Of a DNA stretch of 64,000 nucleotides, positions 29,021 through 37,590 are shown piece after piece. The stretch comes from Microbacterium terregens (GTDB lineage: Bacteria; Pseudomonadota; Alphaproteobacteria; Sphingomonadales; Sphingomonadaceae). The notes beneath the pieces are model-generated. The model saw nothing but the letters and a program-made list of their open reading frames with translations, ran no database searches and had not been told where the DNA came from. The number at the start of each line of letters is the position of its first letter. Positions within the stretch are counted from its first letter, which is position 1. The position numbers were made by a program, and so were the translations under genes. The DNA is taken from positions 788,120-852,119 of the forward strand of contig NZ_BSEX01000006.1 of NCBI RefSeq assembly GCF_027922045.1, in the 5' to 3' direction.

Positions 29021-29386
29021 TCAAGCTGCGGCGCGAACTCGCCCAACGTGTGGATCACAGTAGAATCCAATGATGCGCACCCCGCGCATCGCCGCTGTCT
29101 GCAGGCTTCCGGAATACAGTGTTGTCCTCGATACCCGGGGGGACTCCCGGGCAGCAATTTCAAAAGGCGCCGAGCTCTTCAAGCCCCTCACCAGCCTCCG
29201 CCCGGAGCGCGCCGAAGCCTCGCTGACCGCCTGTCGCGGCCTGGATCGAAGCAGTTCTTCCTGTATCGCGCGCGCCAGAAGCGCCACGGCTAGCCTCGCA
29301 AATGTGACCTTTGGCGATACCGAAATGCGCTCGAACAAGTGCCAGATCGCACCGGGCGGCAAGCTCGTCCGAAAGTCCCGGATCAA
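29021..29386 (-). pseudogene. Possible remnant of an unknown gene
   Basis: A 121-codon minus frame from a TTG. The middle reads as protein-like ('LAVALLARAIQEELLRSRPRQAVSEASA', 'GVRIIGFYCDPHVG'), while a second minus frame overlapping its 5' side (up to 29576) also reads plausibly ('KRPKLTYIHIDPGLSDELAA'). Two half-convincing frames side by side suggest a decayed gene with a frameshift. I do not recognise either part. Confidence 0.2.
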
Positions 29387-29555
29387 TGTGGATGTAGGTC
29401 AGCTTGGGGCGCTTCCAGCAAGCCGGGCGGCCGCGGGCCGTCAAAAACGATGCGCAGTCGGATCGCATCGAAGAGCCGGGCGCCCTCGCCTCGCCTTCGC
29501 TGTCAAAACAGGTGAAAAAAACCGGCCTTCCCGAACGCGCGTAGCGCGGGAAGAG

Positions 29556-29574
29556 TGGTGCCAGAAGAGGACTC
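29556..29574. repeat. Left attachment repeat (attL-like)
   Basis: tggtgccagaagaggactc. It matches 44309-44328 (the tRNA-Leu 3' end read on the plus strand) with a single missing C, including a 14-base exact core ccagaagaggactc. Confidence 0.7.
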
Positions 29575-30238
29575 ACATGCGCCGACTATCGTTTTGATTA
29601 AAGGCGCCTATCCGGAAATTAGGGTACGGTTTTCTACCCCGCTTCTACCCTCAAGCCGCTTTCTTTGGACGGGTCGATGCCAAAAGCACCCTGTCCTGAG
29701 CCGCCGCCTTCGCCTGCACCGAACCGTGTAAATGCTGCGTCGAGTTGTCAACTATCCTCCACGGTTTGGACGCTCGCCATCCAGCTTAGCGCGCGCCGCT
29801 CAGAGCGACGCTGCTGGACGTCGTGCCGACTTCACTTGCTCCAACCTATCGCGAGTTTGGGTGAAAGGCGAAGTCCGGAGTCGCTGCCTATCTCTAATTG
29901 CTTGAACGTCTAAGCCAGCGGAAGGCTGGGAAAGGGCCTCTCCGGAACGGAGTTGGTGTTGTGGGCTGCGGAAGGGTGCTGCAATTTTTTGCTACTTCGA
30001 GCACCTCACGGTTATAAGCCGCCTGAAAGCCAGCCCACGATCGATCGTATCGAGCCTAAGGGTAATCCGCCCCGGGTCGCTCGCCTTCGTTCAGTGGCTA
30101 CGACAGCCCCATTGAACATCATAGGAATGGACAGCCATAAGGTCATGGACGGCATTGCGCCGTCACCATGCGCGCGCCCTCTTGCGGCCGGCGCCGGCAT
30201 CGGGAACATGTTGAAACGACAAAGCTAGTGCGCTTTGC

Positions 30239-33200
30239 GTGTTTGGGGCGGGATCGGATTTGAAGAACAGCTTTTCGGGCATTCGCGATAATCGCTCGCG
30301 CGGCTCGGTTCATGAGTTTGTGACCTCGACGGTTCGGCCGGGGAGCAAGCTATCCATCGTTTCGGCCTACTTCACCGCTGCGGCTCACGGTGCTCACCGG
30401 GAGGCTCTTGATGCTACGGGGGCCGTGCGCTTCCTGTTCGGCGAACCGCGTTTTCTGTCCATTGCCGACGCGGATGCGCTTAGCCCGCCAGCCTTCGCGA
30501 TCACCGAGCAGGGATTGTCGCTCACTGAGCAGCTTCGCGCCCGGATGGAAGCATACCGATGCGCGAACTGGATTCGGGCCAAGGTAGAGGTGAGGTCGGT
30601 CCGCCGCGCCGGCCTGCTTCATGGTAAGATGATTCACGTGCACGATGGCGCACGCGAGCACGCGCTGATCGGCAGCTCCAATTTCACGCTTCGCGGCTTG
30701 GGCTTCACCGACAAGCCGAACCTGGAGCTCAACCTGGTCGTGGACGGCGACCGAGACCGGGCGGACCTTCTCGCCTGGTTCGACGAAGCGTGGAACGACG
30801 ACACGCTGACGACCGACGTCAAGGCGGAGGTGCTTGCGCGCTTGGAGCGGCTGTACACCTACAACGCGCCTGAGTTCATCTACTACAAAACGCTGTTCCA
30901 CCTGTTCGAGAGTTACCTACTCGATCAGGACTTGGAGGGGCGTGGGACGGAAGCGCTGACCGACAGCGCGGTCTGGAACATGCTGTTCGATTTTCAGCGC
31001 GACGGGGTGCGCGCGGTACTCGGCAAGCTCGACCGGCATGACGGCTGCATCCTTGCGGACAGCGTGGGTCTCGGGAAAACGCTGACGGCGTTGGCCGTGG
31101 TGAAATACTTCGAGTCCGCCCGAAAGCGGGTGCTGGTGCTCGCGCCCAAGAAGCTGCGGGAGAACTGGACGGCGTACCTGTCGAACAACGCGGAGCTGAA
31201 CCCGCTCAAGCCCGACGGTTTCCGCTACGACGTCCTGTCGCACACTGACCTGTCGCGGGAGACCGGGCACGTCGGAAACGTCGATCTGTCGACGCACGAC
31301 TGGTCAGATTACGACCTGGTCGTCATTGATGAGTCGCATAATTTTCGCAACGCTGGCGGCTCGCGCTATCGGCGACTGATCGAGAAAGCCTTGCAGCCCG
31401 GCGTACGGACCAAAGTACTGCTGTTGTCCGCCACCCCGGTCAACAACGACCTCCTCGACCTGAAGGCGCAACTCGACCTGGTCGCGCAGGACCGGACCGA
31501 CGCCTTCCAGCCACTTGGCGTGCCCAACCTTCCCGGCCTGATCGGCGATGCCCGCCGAAAGTTTGCCGCGTGGTCCGCCAGGGGCGGCCGCGATCCGATG
31601 GCGCTGATGAACACGCTACCGACGGGTCTGACCACCCTGTTGGACGGCGTGTCGATCGCGCGGTCGCGCCGCCATATCGAGCGTCACTACGCCGCGTCGC
31701 TCGACCGCATCGGACGATTTCCGACCCGCGAGCGGCCTCAATCCATTTTTGTCGAGATCGACCGCGCGCGCGCCTTTCCCTCGTTCGCCGAGGTGGATGC
31801 GGGCATCAGCGGCCTGAAGCTCGCGCTCTACAATCCGTTCAGCTACGTGCTCGACGAGCACAAGGCGCGGTACGACGAGGCAGGGCGCAGGCCATCCGGC
31901 TTCGACCAGGCCAACCGCGAACGTTACCTGATCGCGATGATGAAGGTCGGCTTCCTGAAGCGGCTGGAGAGCTCGATCGCATCGTTCGGCCGGACCATGG
32001 ACCGAATGGAGGCGCGCATCGACACGCGGCTTACTGACATTGCTCGGCTCCGCGCTGAGATCGCGGAGGAGAACACGGGCGGGAACGAGCCGTCGGATGC
32101 CGAGGAGCTGGACGGCGACGATGAACTCGCCGGCGCGTTCGAGGTCGGACGCGGCTTGCGGTACGACTTGCGTCACATCGATGTCGAGCGCTGGGCGACG
32201 GATCTCGCCCATGACCGGGAGCTGATCGCCCAGCTTGCGGCACAAGCGCGCGAGATTTCCCCGGAGCGCGACGCAAAGCTGGCGGAGCTGAAGGCGCTGG
32301 TCGCTGACAAGGTGGCGAACCCGACGCGCAACCGAGACGGATCGCCCAACCGGAAGCTGATCCTTTTCACCGCCTATACCGACACCGCCGCCTATCTGTA
32401 CGAGCAGCTCCGCCCCTTCGCCCAGGGGTTGGGAGTAGAGGTCGGCTTGGTCGCGGGTAGTCGCTGTGAGGCCACGTTCGGCCGGGCGCGATTCCAGGAG
32501 GTGCTGACGAACTTTTCCCCGCGGTCGAAGCGGCGTGGGGCGCTGAAGGCATTGCGGCAGGACGGCGAGATCGACCTGCTCATCGCCACCGACTGCATTA
32601 GCGAGGGTCAGAACCTCCAGGATTGCGACCGGTTGGTGAACGTCGACATTCACTGGAACCCGGTGCGCCTCATCCAGCGCTTCGGTCGGATCGATCGCAT
32701 CGGCGCGGTGGCAGACAGCATCCGTATGGTCAATTTCTGGCCCACCGCCGACCTGGATCGCTATCTCAGCCTCAAGGACCGCGTGGAAGCGCGCATGGCG
32801 CTGGTCGATCTTTCGGCGACGGGGGAAGATAATCTACTGGCGGAGGCGCGGACCGCGGCGGAGGCCGACCTGCATTGGCGCGACGGCCAGCTCCGCCGCC
32901 TCCAGGACGAGGTATTCGACCTGGAGGATGCCGGCCACGGCGTCGGGCTGACGGAGTTCACGCTCGACGAGTTCCGCGCCGACCTGCTCCACCATGTTAA
33001 GCAGCACCGCGACGCCCTGGCGGATGCGCCGTTCGGCCTTCATGCGATCGTGCCTTCGCACGTGGAAGGCGGAAGGCTGGAACCAGGCGCGATCTTCTGC
33101 TTGCAGCGCCGTGGTGAGCCGGATGGAGGTTCGACCAAGGTCGCTCCGCTCGATCCATTCTACCTGCTATACGTTCGTGACGACGGCTCTATCCGGCACG

Positions 33201-33505
33201 GCTTCGCGCAGCCGAAGACCGTACTGAATGCTTTCCAGGCGCTTTGCGTCGGACGGAATGCGCCGATCGAAGAGCTGTGCGCCGCGTTCGATCGCGAGAC
33301 CGAGCAGGGTGCGCGCATGGAGCGATATACGGGGCTGGTCGAAGCGGCCGTGCGGTCGATCACCGGGGAGTATGGCGCACGGGCGCTGGGCGCACTGGCG
33401 GCCCTACGCGGCGGCAAGCTTGCGAACCAGGAAGCCCAGCCGAAAGGGACAGAGGACTTTGAACTCGTCACCTGGCTGGTGGTCAGGGCGGAGGAGACCC
33501 GATGA
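30239..33505 (+). CDS. PLD-nuclease/SNF2-type helicase fusion (defence)
   Basis: 1088 residues from a GTG at 30239; a TTG at 30260 is an alternative and neither has a strong ribosome site. Residues ~20-190 are a phospholipase-D-like domain with one HKD-type site (H128-x-K130, then G145-S-S-N148), as in PLD nucleases that work as dimers. Residues ~245-900 are a superfamily 2 helicase: 'DSVGLGKT' (274-281), DESH (364-367), 'LSATPVNND', 'LILFTAYTDTAAYL', 'IATDCISEGQNLQ' and 'QRFGRIDRIG' (813-822). The last ~190 residues are unassigned. Its stop overlaps the methylase start (ATGA). It probably translocates on DNA and cuts it. Confidence 0.88.
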   Translation: MFGAGSDLKNSFSGIRDNRSRGSVHEFVTSTVRPGSKLSIVSAYFTAAAHGAHREALDATGAVRFLFGEPRFLSIADADALSPPAFAITEQGLSLTEQLRARMEAYRCANWIRAKVEVRSVRRAGLLHGKMIHVHDGAREHALIGSSNFTLRGLGFTDKPNLELNLVVDGDRDRADLLAWFDEAWNDDTLTTDVKAEVLARLERLYTYNAPEFIYYKTLFHLFESYLLDQDLEGRGTEALTDSAVWNMLFDFQRDGVRAVLGKLDRHDGCILADSVGLGKTLTALAVVKYFESARKRVLVLAPKKLRENWTAYLSNNAELNPLKPDGFRYDVLSHTDLSRETGHVGNVDLSTHDWSDYDLVVIDESHNFRNAGGSRYRRLIEKALQPGVRTKVLLLSATPVNNDLLDLKAQLDLVAQDRTDAFQPLGVPNLPGLIGDARRKFAAWSARGGRDPMALMNTLPTGLTTLLDGVSIARSRRHIERHYAASLDRIGRFPTRERPQSIFVEIDRARAFPSFAEVDAGISGLKLALYNPFSYVLDEHKARYDEAGRRPSGFDQANRERYLIAMMKVGFLKRLESSIASFGRTMDRMEARIDTRLTDIARLRAEIAEENTGGNEPSDAEELDGDDELAGAFEVGRGLRYDLRHIDVERWATDLAHDRELIAQLAAQAREISPERDAKLAELKALVADKVANPTRNRDGSPNRKLILFTAYTDTAAYLYEQLRPFAQGLGVEVGLVAGSRCEATFGRARFQEVLTNFSPRSKRRGALKALRQDGEIDLLIATDCISEGQNLQDCDRLVNVDIHWNPVRLIQRFGRIDRIGAVADSIRMVNFWPTADLDRYLSLKDRVEARMALVDLSATGEDNLLAEARTAAEADLHWRDGQLRRLQDEVFDLEDAGHGVGLTEFTLDEFRADLLHHVKQHRDALADAPFGLHAIVPSHVEGGRLEPGAIFCLQRRGEPDGGSTKVAPLDPFYLLYVRDDGSIRHGFAQPKTVLNAFQALCVGRNAPIEELCAAFDRETEQGARMERYTGLVEAAVRSITGEYGARALGALAALRGGKLANQEAQPKGTEDFELVTWLVVRAEETR

Positions 33506-36500
33506 GCGCGCAGGTCGAGCGCCGAGTCGCCATTCGATCCGCCCTGCTGGCCGCTGACGCCGGACCATGGCGCGAGCGCGCGGCCAGCATATTGCGGGCG
33601 CTGGGTTACGACAGCCCCAAGACGCTGGATACCGGCGGAAAGCCCGCCAGCTTCGCGCAGGCGCTAGAGATCGATGCTGCCCGGCTGCCACGGTTCGACG
33701 AGTGGCGGTCGCTCGACCTCGTCTTCCAGCTCACCGGGGATGAGCTGCCGGCGCTCAGCCGCGGCGCGGAACCCGGCACCGGCGATCGGGTGCAACGCGG
33801 CGCGATCGACTCGTTCCTGTTCGTGAGCGCCGATCTGGCGGGTGCGTGGCGGCGCAAGGAGCTGACGGACGCCGTACGCGTATTCAATCGCGCCACGTCG
33901 ATGCCCGCCATCCTCCTGTTCCGTCACGAGGGAGAGGACGGGTCGCCCCGCGCCACTATCGCGGTGATCGACCGGCGCGACCATCGACGCCTTCAAGGCG
34001 CGCAGGTTGTCGACGGGCGCATCAGCCTGATCAAGGACATCGACCTTCGCCAACCCCATCGCGCGCATCTGGAGATCCTGACCGATCTGTCGTTAGGCGC
34101 GCTCGGCTCCAAGCGGACGATTGCGGATTTCCGTACGCTATACGACGCGTGGCTCGACACCTTGTCCGCGGCCGAGCTCAATAGGCGCTTTTACGGCGAG
34201 CTCGCCAACTGGTTCGCCTGGGCGAGCACGCTCGACAGCGTGAGGTTTCCGAAAGGTCAGGGGAACGGCGAGGGCGCCAAGGAGACGGCACTTATTCGGC
34301 TGCTGACGCGGTTGATGTTCGTTTGGTTTATCAAGGAGAAGGGGTTGGTTTCGCCCGCCTTGTTCAGTCGGGAGGGCCTGGAAGCGCTGCTCACCGAGCC
34401 GCCCCACGAGCATGGGGAACGCCACAACTATTATCTCGCGGTCCTTCAGAACCTGTTCTTCGCGACGCTTAACACCGAGTGGGGAGAGCGGGCGTGGTTG
34501 TCGCGATCGAGCGAGCGGCGATCGGCCGATTTCTTCGGCCACAATGTGTTTCGGCACCAGGCCATGTTCCGCGATCCAGAACAGGCGCTTCAGCTGTTCG
34601 ATCACGTCCCCTTTCTAAACGGCGGGCTCTTCCAATGCTTGGACGTGCTGGTCGAGCCGGGCGATCCGCGCGAGAAGCTCGCGGAGCGCGAGGGGCAGGC
34701 GCTGATCCTCCGGGTCGACGGATTTTCCGAGAAGGAAGCCAAGCAGCCGCGCCTGCCCAACCGGCTGTTCTTCGGCGGCGAAAAGGGTGTCGACCTGTCG
34801 GGCTGGTACGGCAGGGGCAAGCCGAAGGACGTCCCCGGCCTAATTGAGCTCTTCGAGCGCTACAAATTCACCGTCGAAGAAAACACGCCGCTTGAAGAGG
34901 AGGCGGCGCTCGACCCGGAGCTGCTTGGCAAGGTCTTTGAGAACCTGCTCGCCTCCTACAACGAGGACACGCGCACCACCGCGCGCAACAAGTCGGGCAG
35001 CTTCTACACGCCGCGCGAGGTGGTCGACTTCATGGTCGACGAAGCGCTGGTGGCGTGGCTCATGCCGAAGCTGGATGGCGGAGCAGGGGACGCGGAGCGG
35101 GGCATGTCGCCCGCCGCGCCGACCTTCGATCTCGGCCCGTCGCGCAGTGAGCTGGCGCTTGAGACGAGCGGGACCTCGGGTCAAGCCCGGGGTGATGAAG
35201 CGAGAAGCGCCTCCACCCCCACCGTCACCCCGGCCTCCGATCCGGGGTCCCGCTTATCGGCCATCGAGGCCAAGCTTCGCCACCTTCTCTCCTACGCCAG
35301 CCACGATCACGACTTCTCGCCTGCGCAAGCCGACCAGCTCATCGCCGCCATCGAGGCCTGCCGCGCCATCGATCCTGCCGTTGGTTCGGGCGCGTTCCCG
35401 CTGGGGCTGCTCCAGAAGCTGGTCCACGTCCTGGGGCTTCTCGACCCTGGTGGAGAGAAATGGAAGGCGCGCAACCGAGCTTCGTTTGAAGCGCGACTGG
35501 CGGCGGCGGAGGCGATGCCCTCGCCGTCCGACCGCGAAGCCGAGCTGGCGAGCGCGACGGAGGCGCTCGCGGCGTTCGAACGCGCCTACGCCAGCGGCCA
35601 CACCGCCGATTACACGCGCAAGCTCTACCTGATCGAGCGCGTGCTCCACGGCGTCGACGTGCAGCCAGTGGCGGTGCAGATCACCAAGCTGCGCTGCTTC
35701 ATCAGCCTAGCGGTCAGCCAGGTGATCGACGACGGCCGGCCCAATCGTGGGGTGACGCCGCTTCCCAATCTGGAGACCAAGTTCGTCGCCGCGAACACGC
35801 TGACCCCGCTCCACAAGCGCCAGGGCACGCTGGCGAGCCGTGAAGCGTTCGCCAAGCAGCGAGCGCTGCGTGAAGCGAGCCGCGCCTTCTTCGCCGCCGC
35901 CAACGGCGCGGCCAAGCGGCGCGCGCAGGAGCGGATCAGGGTTCTACGCCGGGAGATCGCCGACGAGCTGGCGGGCGCGGACGCTTACCCGAATGAGGAG
36001 ATCGCGGCGCTGGCAAAATGGGATCCGTTCGATCCAAACGCGTTCGCGCCCTTCTTCGACGGCGAATGGATGTTCGGCTTGGAGCCGCAGGCGAGCGAGG
36101 GCGGCTTCGACCTGGTGCTCGCCAACCCACCTTATGTGCGCCAGGAGAAAATCGAAGGCTTCCTGATCAACGGCCAGCCGGTCGTCGCCAAGCCGCAGCT
36201 CAAGCGCGACTACGCCACCTATGCCGGCACCGCGGACCTGTTCGTCTACTTCTACGAGCGCGCGCTGCGGCTGCTGAAGCCGGGCGGTGCGCTCGCCTTC
36301 ATCACGTCCAACAAGTGGTACCGAGCTGGCTATGGCAAGTCCTTGCGCGGTTGGCTGGTCGAGCAGGCGCGCGTCCTCAAGCTCGTCGACTTCGGCGACG
36401 CCCCTGTATTCGAAGCGATCGCGTACCCCACGATCCTGATCGCGACGCGCAAGGTCGCGCCCGCGAGGCCGGCCCCGTCCGAGACAATCCGGGTGATGAA

Positions 36501-37590
36501 CTGGACGGCGGGCGAGCCGGTCGAACGCTTTCCGGAGCGCTTCGCGCGCGAGGCATTCGACCTGCCCCAGGCGGCGCTGGCGTCCACGAGTTGGCAGTTC
36601 GAGCCGCAGGCCGAGCGCGACTTGCTCCGCCGCCTCCGCGAGCGCGGTATGCCGCTCGCCGAGTGGTGCGGCGGGCGGTTCTACTACGGCATCAAAACCG
36701 GGTTGAACGACGCCTTCGTGATCGACGGCAACAAGCGCGCCGAGCTGATCGCCGCCGACCCGGCGAGCGCCGAGATCGTCAAACCGTTCCTGCGCGGCCG
36801 CGACGTGAAGCGGTGGCGGGTGGAGTCAAAGGACCTATGGCTAATCTTCAGCCGCCACCGGATCAATATCGATCGCTATCCGGCGGTGAAGAGACATCTA
36901 GAGCAGTTCCACGAGCAGCTGGAACCCAAACCAGCAAGCTGGCCTTCTTCCAAGCCTTGGGCAGGCCGAAAGGCGGGCAGCTACCGCTGGTATGAAATCC
37001 AGGACAATGTGGCATACTGGCAGGAGTTCGAGCAGCCAAAAATCATCATTCCTGCAATCGAAAAACGTGTCGCCTACGCCAGCGACGACGGCACCTATTT
37101 CAGCAACGACAAGACCAGCATCGCGGTGACAGACCGCCCGTCTTATACGCTCGCCGTTCTCAACTCGTCCGTCTCGTGGTGGATCACTCGACAGGAGTTC
37201 GCGTCAAAGCAGGGCGGCTTCTACGAGTTCAAGCCGATGTACGTCGGCAAGCTCCCCATCCCGCCCGCCACTCCCGAGCAGGAGGCGCTGGTCACGGCCG
37301 CGGTGGATGCGATCCTGGCCGGCGCGGGCGAGCGCGCCCGGCTGGAGGCGCTCATCAACGCCTTCGTCTACGAACTCTTCTTCCCCGAAGACCTCGCCGC
37401 CGCCAACCTCTCCCCCTTCCGCGCCGCCCGCAACGCGAACTTGGAGGCGCTGACCTCGCTGACAGGGCTCACGCTTGCGCAGGCAGCCGAGAGCTGGTCC
37501 CGCCAACTCGCCGACCCCGCAACCCCGCTCTACGCAACGCTATTCGGCCTGCGATCGCTGGAAGCGGTTCGCATCATTGAGGGGGTGTGA
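33502..37590 (+). CDS. Eco57I-type DNA adenine methylase, large (defence/restriction)
   Basis: 1362 residues, ATG within the ATGA overlap with the helicase gene. The N-terminal ~490 residues are unassigned. 'GSFYTPREVV' (499-508) is the N-terminal methylase motif, 'DPAVGSGAF' (624-632) the AdoMet-binding motif I, and 'NPPY' (875-878) the catalytic motif of N6-adenine or N4-cytosine methylases. A long C-terminal part ('IKTGLNDAFVIDGNKRAELI', 'FLRGRDVKRW', 'YVGKLPIPP') resembles the target-recognition region of Eco57I/PglX-like enzymes. A palindromic repeat is inserted in frame at ~557-584. It probably marks self DNA, and the fused helicase-PLD partner may restrict. Confidence 0.9.
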   Translation: MSAQVERRVAIRSALLAADAGPWRERAASILRALGYDSPKTLDTGGKPASFAQALEIDAARLPRFDEWRSLDLVFQLTGDELPALSRGAEPGTGDRVQRGAIDSFLFVSADLAGAWRRKELTDAVRVFNRATSMPAILLFRHEGEDGSPRATIAVIDRRDHRRLQGAQVVDGRISLIKDIDLRQPHRAHLEILTDLSLGALGSKRTIADFRTLYDAWLDTLSAAELNRRFYGELANWFAWASTLDSVRFPKGQGNGEGAKETALIRLLTRLMFVWFIKEKGLVSPALFSREGLEALLTEPPHEHGERHNYYLAVLQNLFFATLNTEWGERAWLSRSSERRSADFFGHNVFRHQAMFRDPEQALQLFDHVPFLNGGLFQCLDVLVEPGDPREKLAEREGQALILRVDGFSEKEAKQPRLPNRLFFGGEKGVDLSGWYGRGKPKDVPGLIELFERYKFTVEENTPLEEEAALDPELLGKVFENLLASYNEDTRTTARNKSGSFYTPREVVDFMVDEALVAWLMPKLDGGAGDAERGMSPAAPTFDLGPSRSELALETSGTSGQARGDEARSASTPTVTPASDPGSRLSAIEAKLRHLLSYASHDHDFSPAQADQLIAAIEACRAIDPAVGSGAFPLGLLQKLVHVLGLLDPGGEKWKARNRASFEARLAAAEAMPSPSDREAELASATEALAAFERAYASGHTADYTRKLYLIERVLHGVDVQPVAVQITKLRCFISLAVSQVIDDGRPNRGVTPLPNLETKFVAANTLTPLHKRQGTLASREAFAKQRALREASRAFFAAANGAAKRRAQERIRVLRREIADELAGADAYPNEEIAALAKWDPFDPNAFAPFFDGEWMFGLEPQASEGGFDLVLANPPYVRQEKIEGFLINGQPVVAKPQLKRDYATYAGTADLFVYFYERALRLLKPGGALAFITSNKWYRAGYGKSLRGWLVEQARVLKLVDFGDAPVFEAIAYPTILIATRKVAPARPAPSETIRVMNWTAGEPVERFPERFAREAFDLPQAALASTSWQFEPQAERDLLRRLRERGMPLAEWCGGRFYYGIKTGLNDAFVIDGNKRAELIAADPASAEIVKPFLRGRDVKRWRVESKDLWLIFSRHRINIDRYPAVKRHLEQFHEQLEPKPASWPSSKPWAGRKAGSYRWYEIQDNVAYWQEFEQPKIIIPAIEKRVAYASDDGTYFSNDKTSIAVTDRPSYTLAVLNSSVSWWITRQEFASKQGGFYEFKPMYVGKLPIPPATPEQEALVTAAVDAILAGAGERARLEALINAFVYELFFPEDLAAANLSPFRAARNANLEALTSLTGLTLAQAAESWSRQLADPATPLYATLFGLRSLEAVRIIEGV
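35170..35251 (+). repeat. Palindromic repeat inserted in frame inside the methylase gene
   Basis: Left arm 35170-35197 and right arm 35223-35251 are imperfect reverse complements (gggacctcggg...ccggggtgatg against cgtcaccccgg...ccggggtccc). The arms have the look of dispersed sphingomonad intergenic repeats. It encodes a low-complexity Ser/Thr/Gly/Pro stretch between methylase motifs and keeps the frame. Confidence 0.75.

Larger units (their letters stand above)
28896..30238. other. 1.3-kb gene-poor junction at the left end of the island
   Basis: No confident gene. 28896-29555 lies outside the island and contains a possible unrecognised minus-strand frame (29021-29386). 29556-29574 is the left attachment repeat. 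29575-30238 is inside the island, visibly richer in A/T than the core genes, and contains only short frames with no recognisable product (plus strand, 29665-29913 and 29953-30228). Confidence 0.5.
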
